Source: Candidatus Auribacterota bacterium (GTDB lineage: Bacteria > Auribacterota > JAFGBW01). Taken from it: a DNA stretch of 9,327 nucleotides. The stretch spans positions 1-9,327 of the forward strand of contig JAFGBW010000056.1 of NCBI GenBank assembly GCA_016932965.1, given 5' to 3'. Positions 1 to 5,973 of the stretch are shown piece by piece; position 1 is the first letter of the stretch; the number at the start of each line of letters is the position of its first letter. The position numbers were made by a program, and so were the translations under genes. The notes under the pieces were generated by a model that did not search any database, was not told the DNA's origin, and was given only the letters and a program-made list of their open reading frames with translations.

Positions 1-128
1 GCCATTTCAAGGCCTAATTTACCGCTGCCCGCGGTCACGCCATGGTATCCGTTGGCCTCAATTCTTGACTTGACGAGAATCAGTATTTCAGGCTCATCAT
101 CAATGATCAATACTTTCATTTTTTTCAC
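1..128 (-). CDS. Response regulator, receiver domain (N-terminal part, runs off the left edge)
   Basis: Reading leftward from a GTG at 128-126 gives 42 codons beginning MKKMKVLIIDDEPEIL. Hydrophobic beta-1 (VLII) followed by the acidic DDE triplet (residues 10-12) is the start of a CheY-like receiver domain, where these acids bind the Mg2+ needed for phosphorylation. The phospho-acceptor Asp and any output domain lie outside the window, so DNA-binding, enzymatic or stand-alone CheY types cannot be told apart. A strong Shine-Dalgarno (AAGGAGG, complement of 133-139) lies 4 nt before the GTG and 13 nt before an in-frame ATG at 119-117. The spacing favours the GTG start; the ATG is the alternative. 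No partner histidine kinase is visible on this side. The receiver assignment is secure, the rest of the protein unknown. Confidence 0.88.
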   Translation of the reverse strand, partial: MKKMKVLIIDDEPEILILVKSRIEANGYHGVTAGSGKLGLEM

Positions 129-132
129 GATC

Positions 133-139
133 CCTCCTT
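133..139 (-). promoter_or_regulatory. Strong ribosome binding site of the response regulator gene
   Basis: AAGGAGG on the minus strand, 4 nt before GTG 128. It is the only near-perfect Shine-Dalgarno in the window and decides between the GTG (128) and ATG (119) starts. Confidence 0.7.
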
Positions 140-300
140 AAACGGTCAAACCATGAACCCGTCTTTACCCAAAAAAATCATCACAGAATGCGGATTATCA
201 AGACCATCTTCGCTAATTATTCGTAAAGATATTAGGCTTCGGTGAACACCTTGTCAATACACAACTTATCGAACAGAGAAGGGTTCTTTTTTTCAACGAT

Positions 301-336
301 TATTACAGGATATTCCCGTATTACAGGATATTCCCG
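301..336. repeat. Exact tandem duplication of an 18-bp unit
   Basis: The unit TATTACAGGATATTCCCG occurs twice head-to-tail at 301-318 and 319-336 without a mismatch. It lies just beyond the end of the broken minus-strand gene and next to a small inverted repeat. The perfect identity suggests a recent slippage or duplication event. No function is visible. Confidence 0.9.
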
Positions 337-342
337 GATAAT

Positions 343-373
343 AAAAAGCCCCTGTCCTCCCTGTTGCGGAGGA
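343..373 (-). terminator. Possible rho-independent terminator of the broken minus-strand gene
   Basis: TCCTCC (355-360) and GGAGGA (368-373) form a perfect 6-bp stem around a 7-nt loop. On the minus strand a run of five T (complement of 343-347) follows, but 7 nt separate stem and T-run, which is more than in a classic terminator. It lies about 25 bp past the stop at 398, the right place. Weak call. Confidence 0.3.
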
Positions 374-397
374 TCCAAATTTATTTTATTCAACAGA

Positions 398-1260
398 TCA
401 GGCAGACCACTGAACCTCACGGACATAAGAGAGGAACTGACTGACCGGGATTTCAATAGTAACATCACTCACCCCGACCTTGCTGTCATCAATGGTGATG
501 ACTTTTTTACGGGTGATGCTAAGAATGGTCTTACCGCCGAATTGGATATACTGGACATTTTCAGCGAAATCTCATGCGCGGATAAATACATACCGGACCC
601 AATGGGACGGGTCGTAAAACTCTTGATCCGTGATATCAGGTTTAAAGACCGCATCTTCCGACCGGTACACTTCATTGAAATCATCGTCAAAAATAGCAAT
701 CCCGACCTGGTAATAGGGTTTATCTCCCTCAAAGGTCTGAATGATCCTGCCGCAATGAATGAAGCACAGACGGAACAATTGCGATCCAAGTTGAAACGTA
801 TACAGCATGCCATTGGGCCCGGTCCATTGATAGGTCCATTCCACCTCACTCCCAGAGGGTTCGAAGATGAATTTTCGCTGGACGCATTCCTTTGTATCAA
901 TCACAACAGGGATCCTATCCTCCGCTCATGTCTGAAATTCAATTCCACCCGGTCTCCGTAAACCGCACGGGTGCTCTCTCGGGAAAGCAGGGGATTCCCA
1001 TCCAGATTATCCTTTATTTCCGCGGGTAAGGTATCCGGATCATAGCCGTTAAAATCGATTCCCATGGCGGCTGACTGCATAATGTATTCGATCTTTTCCG
1101 TGCCGTTGTGGAATCTGAGATCCAATTTTTGAGGGTACAAAACAATGTCTATCGGAGAATGTTCTTTGATTATGATTCCGCTTTTGAAAAGGCTTTTCGG
1201 GCTCAACGTATTGGCGCTATAAAAAAACACGAGAACAGCTGCTGTCCAATAACGATTCAA
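398..1260 (-). pseudogene. Broken gene for an unrecognised exported or membrane-anchored protein
   Basis: Three coding-like segments follow one another on the minus strand. Segment 1 starts at TTG 1260 (MNRYWTAAVLVFF, a hydrophobic signal or anchor stretch at residues 5-19) and ends at TGA 903-901. Segment 2, offset by one base (a -1 shift), is open upstream of GTG 904 from about 933 and carries on in protein-like style (IPVVIDTKEC...) to TGA 574-572. The same frame continues for 57 codons (DFAENVQYIQFGGKT... to REVQWSA) and stops at 400-398. One frameshift near 905-930 and one nonsense codon would restore a protein of about 285 residues with mixed beta-like composition. Other genes here use TGA as a normal stop, so general recoding is unlikely. 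The alternative is that segments 1 and 2 are two coupled genes sharing GTGA. I do not recognise the family and assign no function. Confidence 0.6.
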
Positions 1261-1443
1261 GATTGTGGTTCTCTCTATTTATGTTACTTCAGATCTACCT
1301 GATCTTTGCATAAAAATCAATAGTGCTGAGTCTTAAGGATCATTTCTTTATCTTCCATCATTGACTAGTTCCCCGGAATTGAGAAAAATCACTTGTTTCT
1401 GGTGCTCTTCGAGATGATCCTATCCCCCTTTGAAAAATTTATC

Positions 1444-1497
1444 TTGGACAGCAATGAAAAAATATTAAAATTCTAAAATGGTCATAACAATGTCCAA
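1444..1497. repeat. Inverted repeat upstream of the dGTPase-like gene
   Basis: TTGGACA (1444-1450) and TGTCCAA (1491-1497) are perfect 7-bp inverted arms 40 nt apart, in an AT-rich stretch 35-88 bp before the ATG. It could be a paired operator or a leader hairpin. No convincing sigma70 promoter was found beside it, and chance cannot be excluded. Confidence 0.35.
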
Positions 1498-1531
1498 AAA
1501 GTAAGTACCATTATATAAAAAACGAGAAACG

Positions 1532-2695
1532 ATGATTCAATCAAGACACAACCTATCACAACCCCTGTTCACTCATCAGGAATACGAAGATTTTTTAAGC
1601 CCCTATGCCCAGCGTTCAGCTGATTCCAAGGGACGTCGCTACAGGGAAATGCCTCATCCTTTCAGGAATCCCTATCAGCGGGACAGGGACAGGATCATCC
1701 ACTGCAGGGCATTCAGGCGCCTGGAACACAAGGCGCAGGTCCTGGTTTATCAACCAGGGGACCATTATCGGACGAGGCTCACTCATACCCTGGAAGTCTC
1801 CCAAATCGCCCGTTCCATGGCTAGGACACTGCGAATTCATGAAGACCTGGTGGAAGCCATTGCATTGGCACATGATCTGGGGCATTCCCCCTTTGGTCAT
1901 GCCGGAGAAAATATTCTGCATCAACTCATGAACAATGAAGGAGGATTTGAGCACAATCTTCATTCACTCCGCATTGTGGATTATCTTGAGAACAGCTATC
2001 CCCAGTTCCGGGGACTGAACCTGACTTATGAGGTCAGGCACGGTCTCGTTAAACACCGAAAATCGGAAGCCATCCCATCCTGGGTGCTGGAGGAATATGA
2101 CGTGGACTGCATGCCTATCCTGGAAGCCCAGATAGTGGATCTTTCTGATGAAATTGCTTATGTTTGTCACGATCTGGAAGACGGGCTGACATACGGATAC
2201 CTTCATTTTGAAGATGTAAGCAGCTTTGATTTGCTCTTACGGGCAGAGCCGTCCTTCATCCGAATCAAGGACAAGCCTTCAAAAAAGGTGCTCATTTACC
2301 ATCAAATCCGGGCACTCATCGATCTTTTGGTACGGGACGCTGTAGAAACCACAATCAAGGAACTCTCCATTCATTCCATCCGCTCCATTCATGATGTAGT
2401 CAGCCGCGGGTCGCCATTGGTTATCTTGAGTAAAGATTTGAGGCAGGAATTCGACGAATTCCGTCAATATTTATATGATCATTTTTACAAACATGAAAAA
2501 CTGGAAGAAAGAATTAAAGAAGCGGAACAAGTCATACAGGGATTGTTCGTTTATTTTGTCAAGCATCCTAATCAATTACCGAAAAATTTCCGGAATGAAA
2601 CCCGCACCCAGCCGGTAAGGCGTGTTATATGCGATTACATTGCCGGCATGACAGACCGCTACGCCATTGAAGAACATCGAAGGAGAGGGCTGTAA
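1532..2695 (+). CDS. dgt: dGTPase-like HD-domain dNTP triphosphohydrolase (Dgt family)
   Basis: A complete 387-residue cytoplasmic protein. Members of the family hydrolyse dNTPs (classically dGTP) to the deoxynucleoside and inorganic triphosphate, limiting the dNTP pool. The HD metal-binding signature is intact: H85 in RLTHTLEVSQIAR, H114-D115 in ALAHDLGHSPFGHAGE, and D203/D206 in IVDLSDEIAY, followed by HDLEDGL (213-219). The N-terminal RDRIIHCRAFRRLEHKAQV (52-70) is the typical substrate-pocket segment before the HD core. The length (340-400 aa) matches the shorter type-2 Dgt-like subfamily rather than the roughly 500-aa E. coli enzyme, so nucleotide preference is uncertain. ATG 1532 is preceded only by a weak GAG 5 nt upstream, but the N-terminus aligns in style with the family. 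It stands alone, divergent from the broken gene and convergent with the SGNH gene. Confidence 0.93.
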   Translation: MIQSRHNLSQPLFTHQEYEDFLSPYAQRSADSKGRRYREMPHPFRNPYQRDRDRIIHCRAFRRLEHKAQVLVYQPGDHYRTRLTHTLEVSQIARSMARTLRIHEDLVEAIALAHDLGHSPFGHAGENILHQLMNNEGGFEHNLHSLRIVDYLENSYPQFRGLNLTYEVRHGLVKHRKSEAIPSWVLEEYDVDCMPILEAQIVDLSDEIAYVCHDLEDGLTYGYLHFEDVSSFDLLLRAEPSFIRIKDKPSKKVLIYHQIRALIDLLVRDAVETTIKELSIHSIRSIHDVVSRGSPLVILSKDLRQEFDEFRQYLYDHFYKHEKLEERIKEAEQVIQGLFVYFVKHPNQLPKNFRNETRTQPVRRVICDYIAGMTDRYAIEEHRRRGL

Positions 2696-2745
2696 CCATT
2701 TTCATCGACTCAGGTCAAATTGATGTAATAAGTCCGGCATAATTG

Positions 2746-2779
2746 GCCCTGAAGGAAAAAGGGGCTGTATTTGTTTTTT
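2746..2779 (+). terminator. Weak candidate terminator after the dGTPase-like gene
   Basis: GCCC (2746-2749) can pair with GGGC (2762-2765) around a purine-rich 12-nt loop, followed by a T-rich tract (2769-2779). The stem is short, so this is only a candidate. It lies between the two convergent genes, where termination is expected. Confidence 0.28.
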
Positions 2780-2845
2780 GAAATACCGATTGAGCGATTC
2801 CAAACCATCAATGGCTGCTGTTGTGACTGAAAAAGCAAGAATATC

Positions 2846-3763
2846 TTATGCTGTGTTTATTTTTAGGATTCCATTCGAAACAAGGAAATCAAAGATGGTT
2901 TCTGCCATGATTTTAGTTCCCAAGATATTGGGGTGATGCCAGTCCTGTTGAAACAACTGAACCTGTTGCGATTTAATGAATGCCTCATTCAAATCGATCA
3001 GTGGAATAGATTCTTTCTCGGCAACGTATCGAATAACAGAATTAATAGCCATCTCATCGGGTTTCCTTGATGAAATAATATAATCAGAATCTTTTAAAAA
3101 TGTTCTTCCGAACATCAGATGATAATACTCCTGTTTCAGGTTGTAAGAATTTTTTGGTAAATTTTGACAGGGGTAATTCATAAAAATAACTGGAACCCCG
3201 ACCTCTTTTGAAATGCGGACAATTTTTTGGAGATTCTCCAAACAAATTTCCTGATAGGATATGAAATCATACAGGCTCATATCAGCCGTCAAGGGAGTTA
3301 ACCGAATTCCGTCAAGTTCCATTTCACGATTTTTCAAAGTCAATAGATGATGAATCAACCGATACGACCTTGTCTGTTCCAATAAAGTGAATATTTTTTT
3401 CTTAAAGGGTAACAGGTATTTTTTTTTATTCAAATACTCCAGAAAATCATTATTGTTGGCATTCCAGCCTGACAAAACGATCAAGATCGAAGGCCTCACC
3501 CCTTCCTTGATAGCTGCCGCAACAGCATACAGGGCATAGGAAGCACCGGTGTTAGGCAGGCCCAGATTAATCACATTCGTATTGGACAGACCATGCTGAT
3601 CCAGGAGACTTTTAAGAACGGCTGGATAGGAATTTTCAGGTGATAATCCCAATCCGTAGGTAAAAGAATCCTCTATACAATAAATCATCGAGTTCTTATC
3701 GGATTTTAAGACCGGCAGCGTATTCTTTCTGCTTATCAGGAAACTGGTCACATACAGGCCCAC
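2846..3763 (-). CDS. SGNH/GDSL-type hydrolase-like protein, intact part of the reading frame
   Basis: A 305-residue frame from GTG 3763. SGNH blocks can be followed: block I IYCIEDSFTYG (27-37, putative nucleophile S33), block II NLGLPNTGAS (66-75), block III LSGWNANNN (97-105), and block V DWHHPN (274-279) with the catalytic D274-x-x-H277 pair. The family removes or transfers acyl groups on lipids and cell-surface glycans; a nearby polysaccharide block fits a role outside the cytoplasm. Two oddities stand out. Block I reads EDS instead of GDS (E31 is GAG, one transition from GGG). The GTG lacks a Shine-Dalgarno, and the frame stays open upstream to a TGA at 3844-3842 through a strongly hydrophobic stretch with no ATG, GTG or TTG start. 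The natural start is therefore probably the ATG at 3834, now out of frame (see 3764-3834). Activity is uncertain; the fold assignment is fairly firm. Confidence 0.78.
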   Translation of the reverse strand: MGLYVTSFLISRKNTLPVLKSDKNSMIYCIEDSFTYGLGLSPENSYPAVLKSLLDQHGLSNTNVINLGLPNTGASYALYAVAAAIKEGVRPSILIVLSGWNANNNDFLEYLNKKKYLLPFKKKIFTLLEQTRSYRLIHHLLTLKNREMELDGIRLTPLTADMSLYDFISYQEICLENLQKIVRISKEVGVPVIFMNYPCQNLPKNSYNLKQEYYHLMFGRTFLKDSDYIISSRKPDEMAINSVIRYVAEKESIPLIDLNEAFIKSQQVQLFQQDWHHPNILGTKIMAETIFDFLVSNGILKINTA

Positions 3764-3834
3764 TTCAAACAGAATACAGATGGAAAAGAAGGTTAATAAA
3801 AAGAGCAGGATATAGTGAAATTTTTTTTTAACAT
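3764..3834 (-). other. Detached N-terminal membrane anchor of the SGNH-like protein, frameshifted in an A9 tract
   Basis: In frame with the SGNH-like protein, the bases upstream of GTG 3763 read KKKFHYILLFLLTFFSIC then ILFEV: a positively charged start followed by one hydrophobic helix, ending in an E-x-GL motif common at the anchor-ectodomain junction of such proteins. The only good start, ATG 3834-3832 (MLKK...), is in the neighbouring frame. It is separated by nine consecutive A (minus strand, 3829-3821), and ten would restore the fusion into a protein of about 329 residues. This could be a sequencing indel, a real mutation, phase variation or transcriptional slippage. No Shine-Dalgarno precedes the ATG. 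Confidence 0.6.
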
Positions 3835-3911
3835 GTTCTGTTCATTTATTGCTGTTTTAAACAGATTTACTTCCATTCATCCCGCAGGATGTTCTTATGA
3901 AATATTATTCT

Positions 3912-3926
3912 TAATTGGTCCAATTA
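3912..3926. promoter_or_regulatory. Palindromic operator candidate at the SGNH promoter
   Basis: TAATTGGTCCAATTA has perfect 7-bp arms around one central base. It overlaps four bases of the -10 element (3923-3928) and the expected transcription start of the minus-strand promoter, a usual position for a repressor operator. No cognate regulator is evident in the window. Confidence 0.45.
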
Positions 3927-3951
3927 TCATGGTTTTTTAAAGGTGTATCAA
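3923..3951 (-). promoter_or_regulatory. Sigma70-type promoter for the SGNH-like gene
   Basis: On the minus strand TTGATA (complement of 3946-3951), a 17-nt spacer and GATAAT (complement of 3923-3928) each match the consensus at 5 of 6 positions. Transcription would start near 3916, giving a leader of about 80 nt to ATG 3834 that carries two small hairpins. This is the best promoter match in the window. Confidence 0.6.
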
Positions 3952-4099
3952 CAATCACTACGGCAAGTTTATAAAAACAGGAAAGGGGATTGTAATCCGA
4001 CAAAGAATAAAAAAATACACGGTCTTCCGCATTTTCTCCAGGAAAACAAGGGATTAAAAAAGAAAGGAGCTCATCCGGAATTGAAATCCTCTAAAGCTC

Positions 4100-4162
4100 G
4101 CAGCAGGGTATCTCCGTTCGGATGGATGCTTCGCAACTGTCTGTCCGTCCGACCCCCGCTGC
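4100..4162. repeat. Nested stem-loop, possible structured RNA or DNA element
   Basis: The outer stem GCAGC (4100-4104) pairs with GCTGC (4158-4162) and, after a bulged A, GGG (4106-4108) pairs with CCC (4155-4157). The inner stem TCGGATGGA (4118-4126) pairs with TCCGTCCGA (4144-4152): nine pairs with one G-T wobble around a 17-nt loop. The arms are more GC-rich than the surroundings. It has no T-run, so it is not a terminator. Its role is unknown and no known RNA family was recognised. Confidence 0.4.
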
Positions 4163-4374
4163 AAGCAACGAGTAATTCGCACTATGAATTCAATATCGGC
4201 GATGCGGTTAGGCTCTCCTCTGTCTCATATTCTGAAAAATTGCATGCAGCTGATCAATTGAACGAATACCTGTCAATTCAAAATACTGGGATCCAATAAA
4301 CATCAGAATAAGTAGTTCTGAATAAATAAATTATCAATGTTGCGGAACATTTTCTCTGTGCTCCCCGTATCCTA

Positions 4375-4385
4375 CGTGATAAAAT
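4375..4385 (+). repeat. Leader repeat copy 1 (CGTGATAAAAT) before the Mur ligase gene
   Basis: The 11-mer CGTGATAAAAT ends 7 nt before ATG 4393 and recurs exactly at 7209-7219; its first ten bases recur again at 7275-7284. All copies lie in leaders of the glycan genes. Confidence 0.5.
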
Positions 4386-4392
4386 ATTTTTC

Positions 4393-5805
4393 ATGAAAAC
4401 AAACTCCAAATGCAAATCATCCTTCACCATACCTGATCCATTCAATAAAACTTCCGAGATCCTCATCATGGCAGCAGGCGGTTCAGGGATGAATGTTCTG
4501 GCACAGCATCTGTTGTCACAGGGACTGTCAGTCAGCGGAATGGACAGAGATTTTGACCGGGGATGGAAAGAGAGAATCCGTTCATGCCTGCATTCTCTGG
4601 GAATGACAATCGTGAGGGAAGACGGTGATTTACCGGACAAAGCCTTTGATTTGATTCTGGTCTCTCCGGCCGTGGAAAAGGCCCACCCGGTGTTGGGATA
4701 TGCCCGTGAAAGAAAAATCCCGGTTCAGACCAGGTCCGAATTTTTAGTTTCCATTTTTAACCATTCCAAGGGAATGGGTATTAGCGGTACTTCGGGAAAA
4801 ACCACGGTCACAGGAATGCTGGCATCGATCTGTCACTATCAGGACCGTCCCAAGCCTGTGGTTTTTTGCGGAGATGAAATCCTGAATTTTTCTTCTCCGA
4901 TCCGTCTTGGAAATTATCTGCCAGGTGATTCCAAAGAGATGATCCTGGAACTGGATGAATCAGACGGGTTATTGCCTTCGTATCAGCCTTATTTGTCCTG
5001 CATCACCAATATTCAAAGAGATCATTATTCCGTGGAGGAACTGGAGGGTCTGTTTGTTAAATTAACTAAAAACAGCGGCAAGACTGTTGTTAATGTGGAT
5101 TGCCCTGTTTCCAGAAAAATCGCAGAAAATTTTTCCGATAAAATAATACGGGTGAGCCTGACAGATCCTGAAGTAAATTATTATGGAAAATTATTAAAAG
5201 TCGGGGAAAACGAAATCCGGTATTCAATCAATGATTACGCGGGGATACTTCCTATATCTGGTTCGTATAATGTCAAAAATGCATTGATGGCTATAGCCAT
5301 GGCCTGTGAAAACGGAATTCCCTTGAAGGCTGCTGTACAAGCTCTTGAATCGTTCAAAGGCATACGGAATCGTTTTGAAATCAAGAAAAAAGGAAAATCA
5401 TTCTTCATCCTTGATTTTGCCCACAATCCTGAAAAAATCCGGGCTTCATTGAATTCCGCCCAGGAAATGGGTCTGCCTGTCTATTATGTTTTTCAGCCCC
5501 ATGGCTATAACCCGCTCAAATTCATGATGAAGGAATTTGGAGACATGTTCCGGCAGGAATTAAGGGAAGATGACCGATTGATCTTGCTGAAAATCTATGA
5601 CGCAGGAGGAACAGCAGACAGAAGCGTACACAGCCGAGACCTTCTGCAATTAATCAACAGAAAAAATGTGAGTTATATGGAAGATTGGGATGAAATGATC
5701 CAGCTGTCCTCTTCCTTGAAAAACATCCCCCTATGTTGGGTGGTAGCAGGCGCCAGGGATGAAAAACTTAAGGATTTGAGAGACGGAATAATGGGGATCA
5801 GTTGA
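4393..5805 (+). CDS. Mur ligase family protein, MurC/Mpl-like (UDP-MurNAc--L-alanine ligase type)
   Basis: A 470-residue cytoplasmic ATP-dependent amide ligase with the full three-domain Mur layout. The N-terminal nucleotide-sugar domain starts at ILIMAAGGSGMNVLA (23-36, the family's GxGGxGM turn). The ATP-binding P-loop is GISGTSGKTTVTG (129-141), followed by LELDESDG (185-192) and ITNIQRDH (204-211). Then come SGSYNVKNALMAIA (289-302), FKGIRNRFE (321-329), ILDFAHNPEKI (339-349) and FQPHGY (367-372). FAHNP and FQPH are hallmarks of MurC and Mpl rather than MurD/E/F. MurC adds L-Ala to UDP-MurNAc; Mpl attaches recycled tripeptide. The C-terminal part (KIYDAGGTADRSVHSRDL, VVAGARDEKL) is diverged from housekeeping MurC, and no dcw genes are nearby. 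It may therefore act on a muropeptide or an aminosugar of a surface glycan. ATG 4393 is the first start in the open frame, without a Shine-Dalgarno. Family sure, exact substrate not. Confidence 0.85.
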   Translation: MKTNSKCKSSFTIPDPFNKTSEILIMAAGGSGMNVLAQHLLSQGLSVSGMDRDFDRGWKERIRSCLHSLGMTIVREDGDLPDKAFDLILVSPAVEKAHPVLGYARERKIPVQTRSEFLVSIFNHSKGMGISGTSGKTTVTGMLASICHYQDRPKPVVFCGDEILNFSSPIRLGNYLPGDSKEMILELDESDGLLPSYQPYLSCITNIQRDHYSVEELEGLFVKLTKNSGKTVVNVDCPVSRKIAENFSDKIIRVSLTDPEVNYYGKLLKVGENEIRYSINDYAGILPISGSYNVKNALMAIAMACENGIPLKAAVQALESFKGIRNRFEIKKKGKSFFILDFAHNPEKIRASLNSAQEMGLPVYYVFQPHGYNPLKFMMKEFGDMFRQELREDDRLILLKIYDAGGTADRSVHSRDLLQLINRKNVSYMEDWDEMIQLSSSLKNIPLCWVVAGARDEKLKDLRDGIMGIS

Positions 5806-5844
5806 TTAGAAATCAAAAAAAGATGAAAGGAGAGAGTGATGAGG

Positions 5845-5907
5845 GTTGAGTATTGGGTTCATATATGATTTCCATCATTTTTCCACTCATGACTTAACAC
5901 TCACAAC
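5845..5907. repeat. Imperfect intergenic inverted repeat (REP- or MITE-like hairpin)
   Basis: The left arm 5845-5862 (GTTGAGTATTGGGTTCAT) pairs imperfectly, with G-T wobbles, with the right arm 5889-5907, whose complement reads GTTGTGAGTGTTAAGTCAT. A perfect small hairpin ATGAT-TTCC-ATCAT (5865-5878) occupies the tip. The result is a roughly 63-nt stem-loop between the Mur ligase and GT4 genes. Such decayed palindromes are often dispersed in a genome. Confidence 0.4.
5865..5882 (+). terminator. Weak candidate terminator after the Mur ligase gene
   Basis: The hairpin ATGAT-TTCC-ATCAT runs into TTTT (5879-5882), about 60 bp after the Mur ligase stop. The AT-only stem makes it weak; it may only be the tip of the larger inverted repeat. 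Confidence 0.22.
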
Positions 5908-5926
5908 GCAACATTTTTCTTAATTT

Positions 5927-5951
5927 CTTTCGTGTACTTTTCGTATTTCGT
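5927..5951 (+). repeat. Leader repeat copy 2 (TTTCGTG type) before the GT4 gene
   Basis: CTTTCGTG-TA-CTTTTC-GTATTTCGT aligns with 7253-7277 (CTTTCGTG-CTTTTC-AT-GTATTTCGT) apart from two 2-base gaps. A GTG inside it (5932) could be mistaken for the start of the glycosyltransferase. Confidence 0.6.
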
Positions 5952-5973
5952 TGTTAGAAACATACAAATCCTT

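Larger units (their letters stand above)
3835..4392. other. Gene-poor divergent region between the SGNH-like gene and the Mur ligase gene
   Basis: These 558 bases hold no gene I can defend. The left part contains the promoter and 5' leader of the SGNH-like gene, with two hairpins in the leader: CTGTTTTAAACAG (3852-3864) and CATCC-CGCA-GGATG (3878-3891). The middle contains a nested stem-loop (4100-4162). A plus-strand open frame (3943-4299, GTG) is poorly protein-like, has no Shine-Dalgarno and starts inside the minus-strand promoter. On the minus strand, a 36-codon open stretch (4181-4071) ends HPNGDTLLRALEDFNSG-stop and might be the eroded tail of a gene. No promoter for the Mur ligase gene was convincing. 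Confidence 0.5.

Noticed and set aside
572-574. TGA as a selenocysteine codon, with a downstream hairpin (GCTGAA pairing TTCGGC) as a SECIS-like element
   Set aside because: The residue context (RA-U-DFAEN) has no redox motif such as CxxU, the hairpin is short with an unremarkable loop, and a separate frameshift in the same gene makes decay simpler.
242-961. 239-codon plus-strand open frame opposite the broken minus-strand gene
   Set aside because: Its translation is the antisense of convincing coding segments and includes the tandem repeat (RITGYSRITGYSRI). The minus-strand reading is more protein-like.
1291-1305. Small inverted repeat AGATC-TACCT-GATCT
   Set aside because: Arms of 5 bp around a common GATC motif are expected by chance, and nothing else marks it.
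1514-1519. TATAAA as the -10 element of the dGTPase-like gene
   Set aside because: The matching -35 region is poor (TGTCCA) and transcription would start about 6 nt before the ATG, leaving no room for ribosome binding.
3943-4299. 118-codon plus-strand open frame starting at GTG
   Set aside because: No Shine-Dalgarno, low-complexity Lys/Asn/Ser-rich translation without domain features, a start inside the minus-strand promoter, and overlap with the stem-loop.
5802-5816. Hairpin TTGATT-AGA-AATCAA followed by A-run at the Mur ligase stop codon
   Set aside because: The following run is A, not T, on the coding strand, so it cannot be a terminator for this gene; the gene downstream is also on the plus strand.
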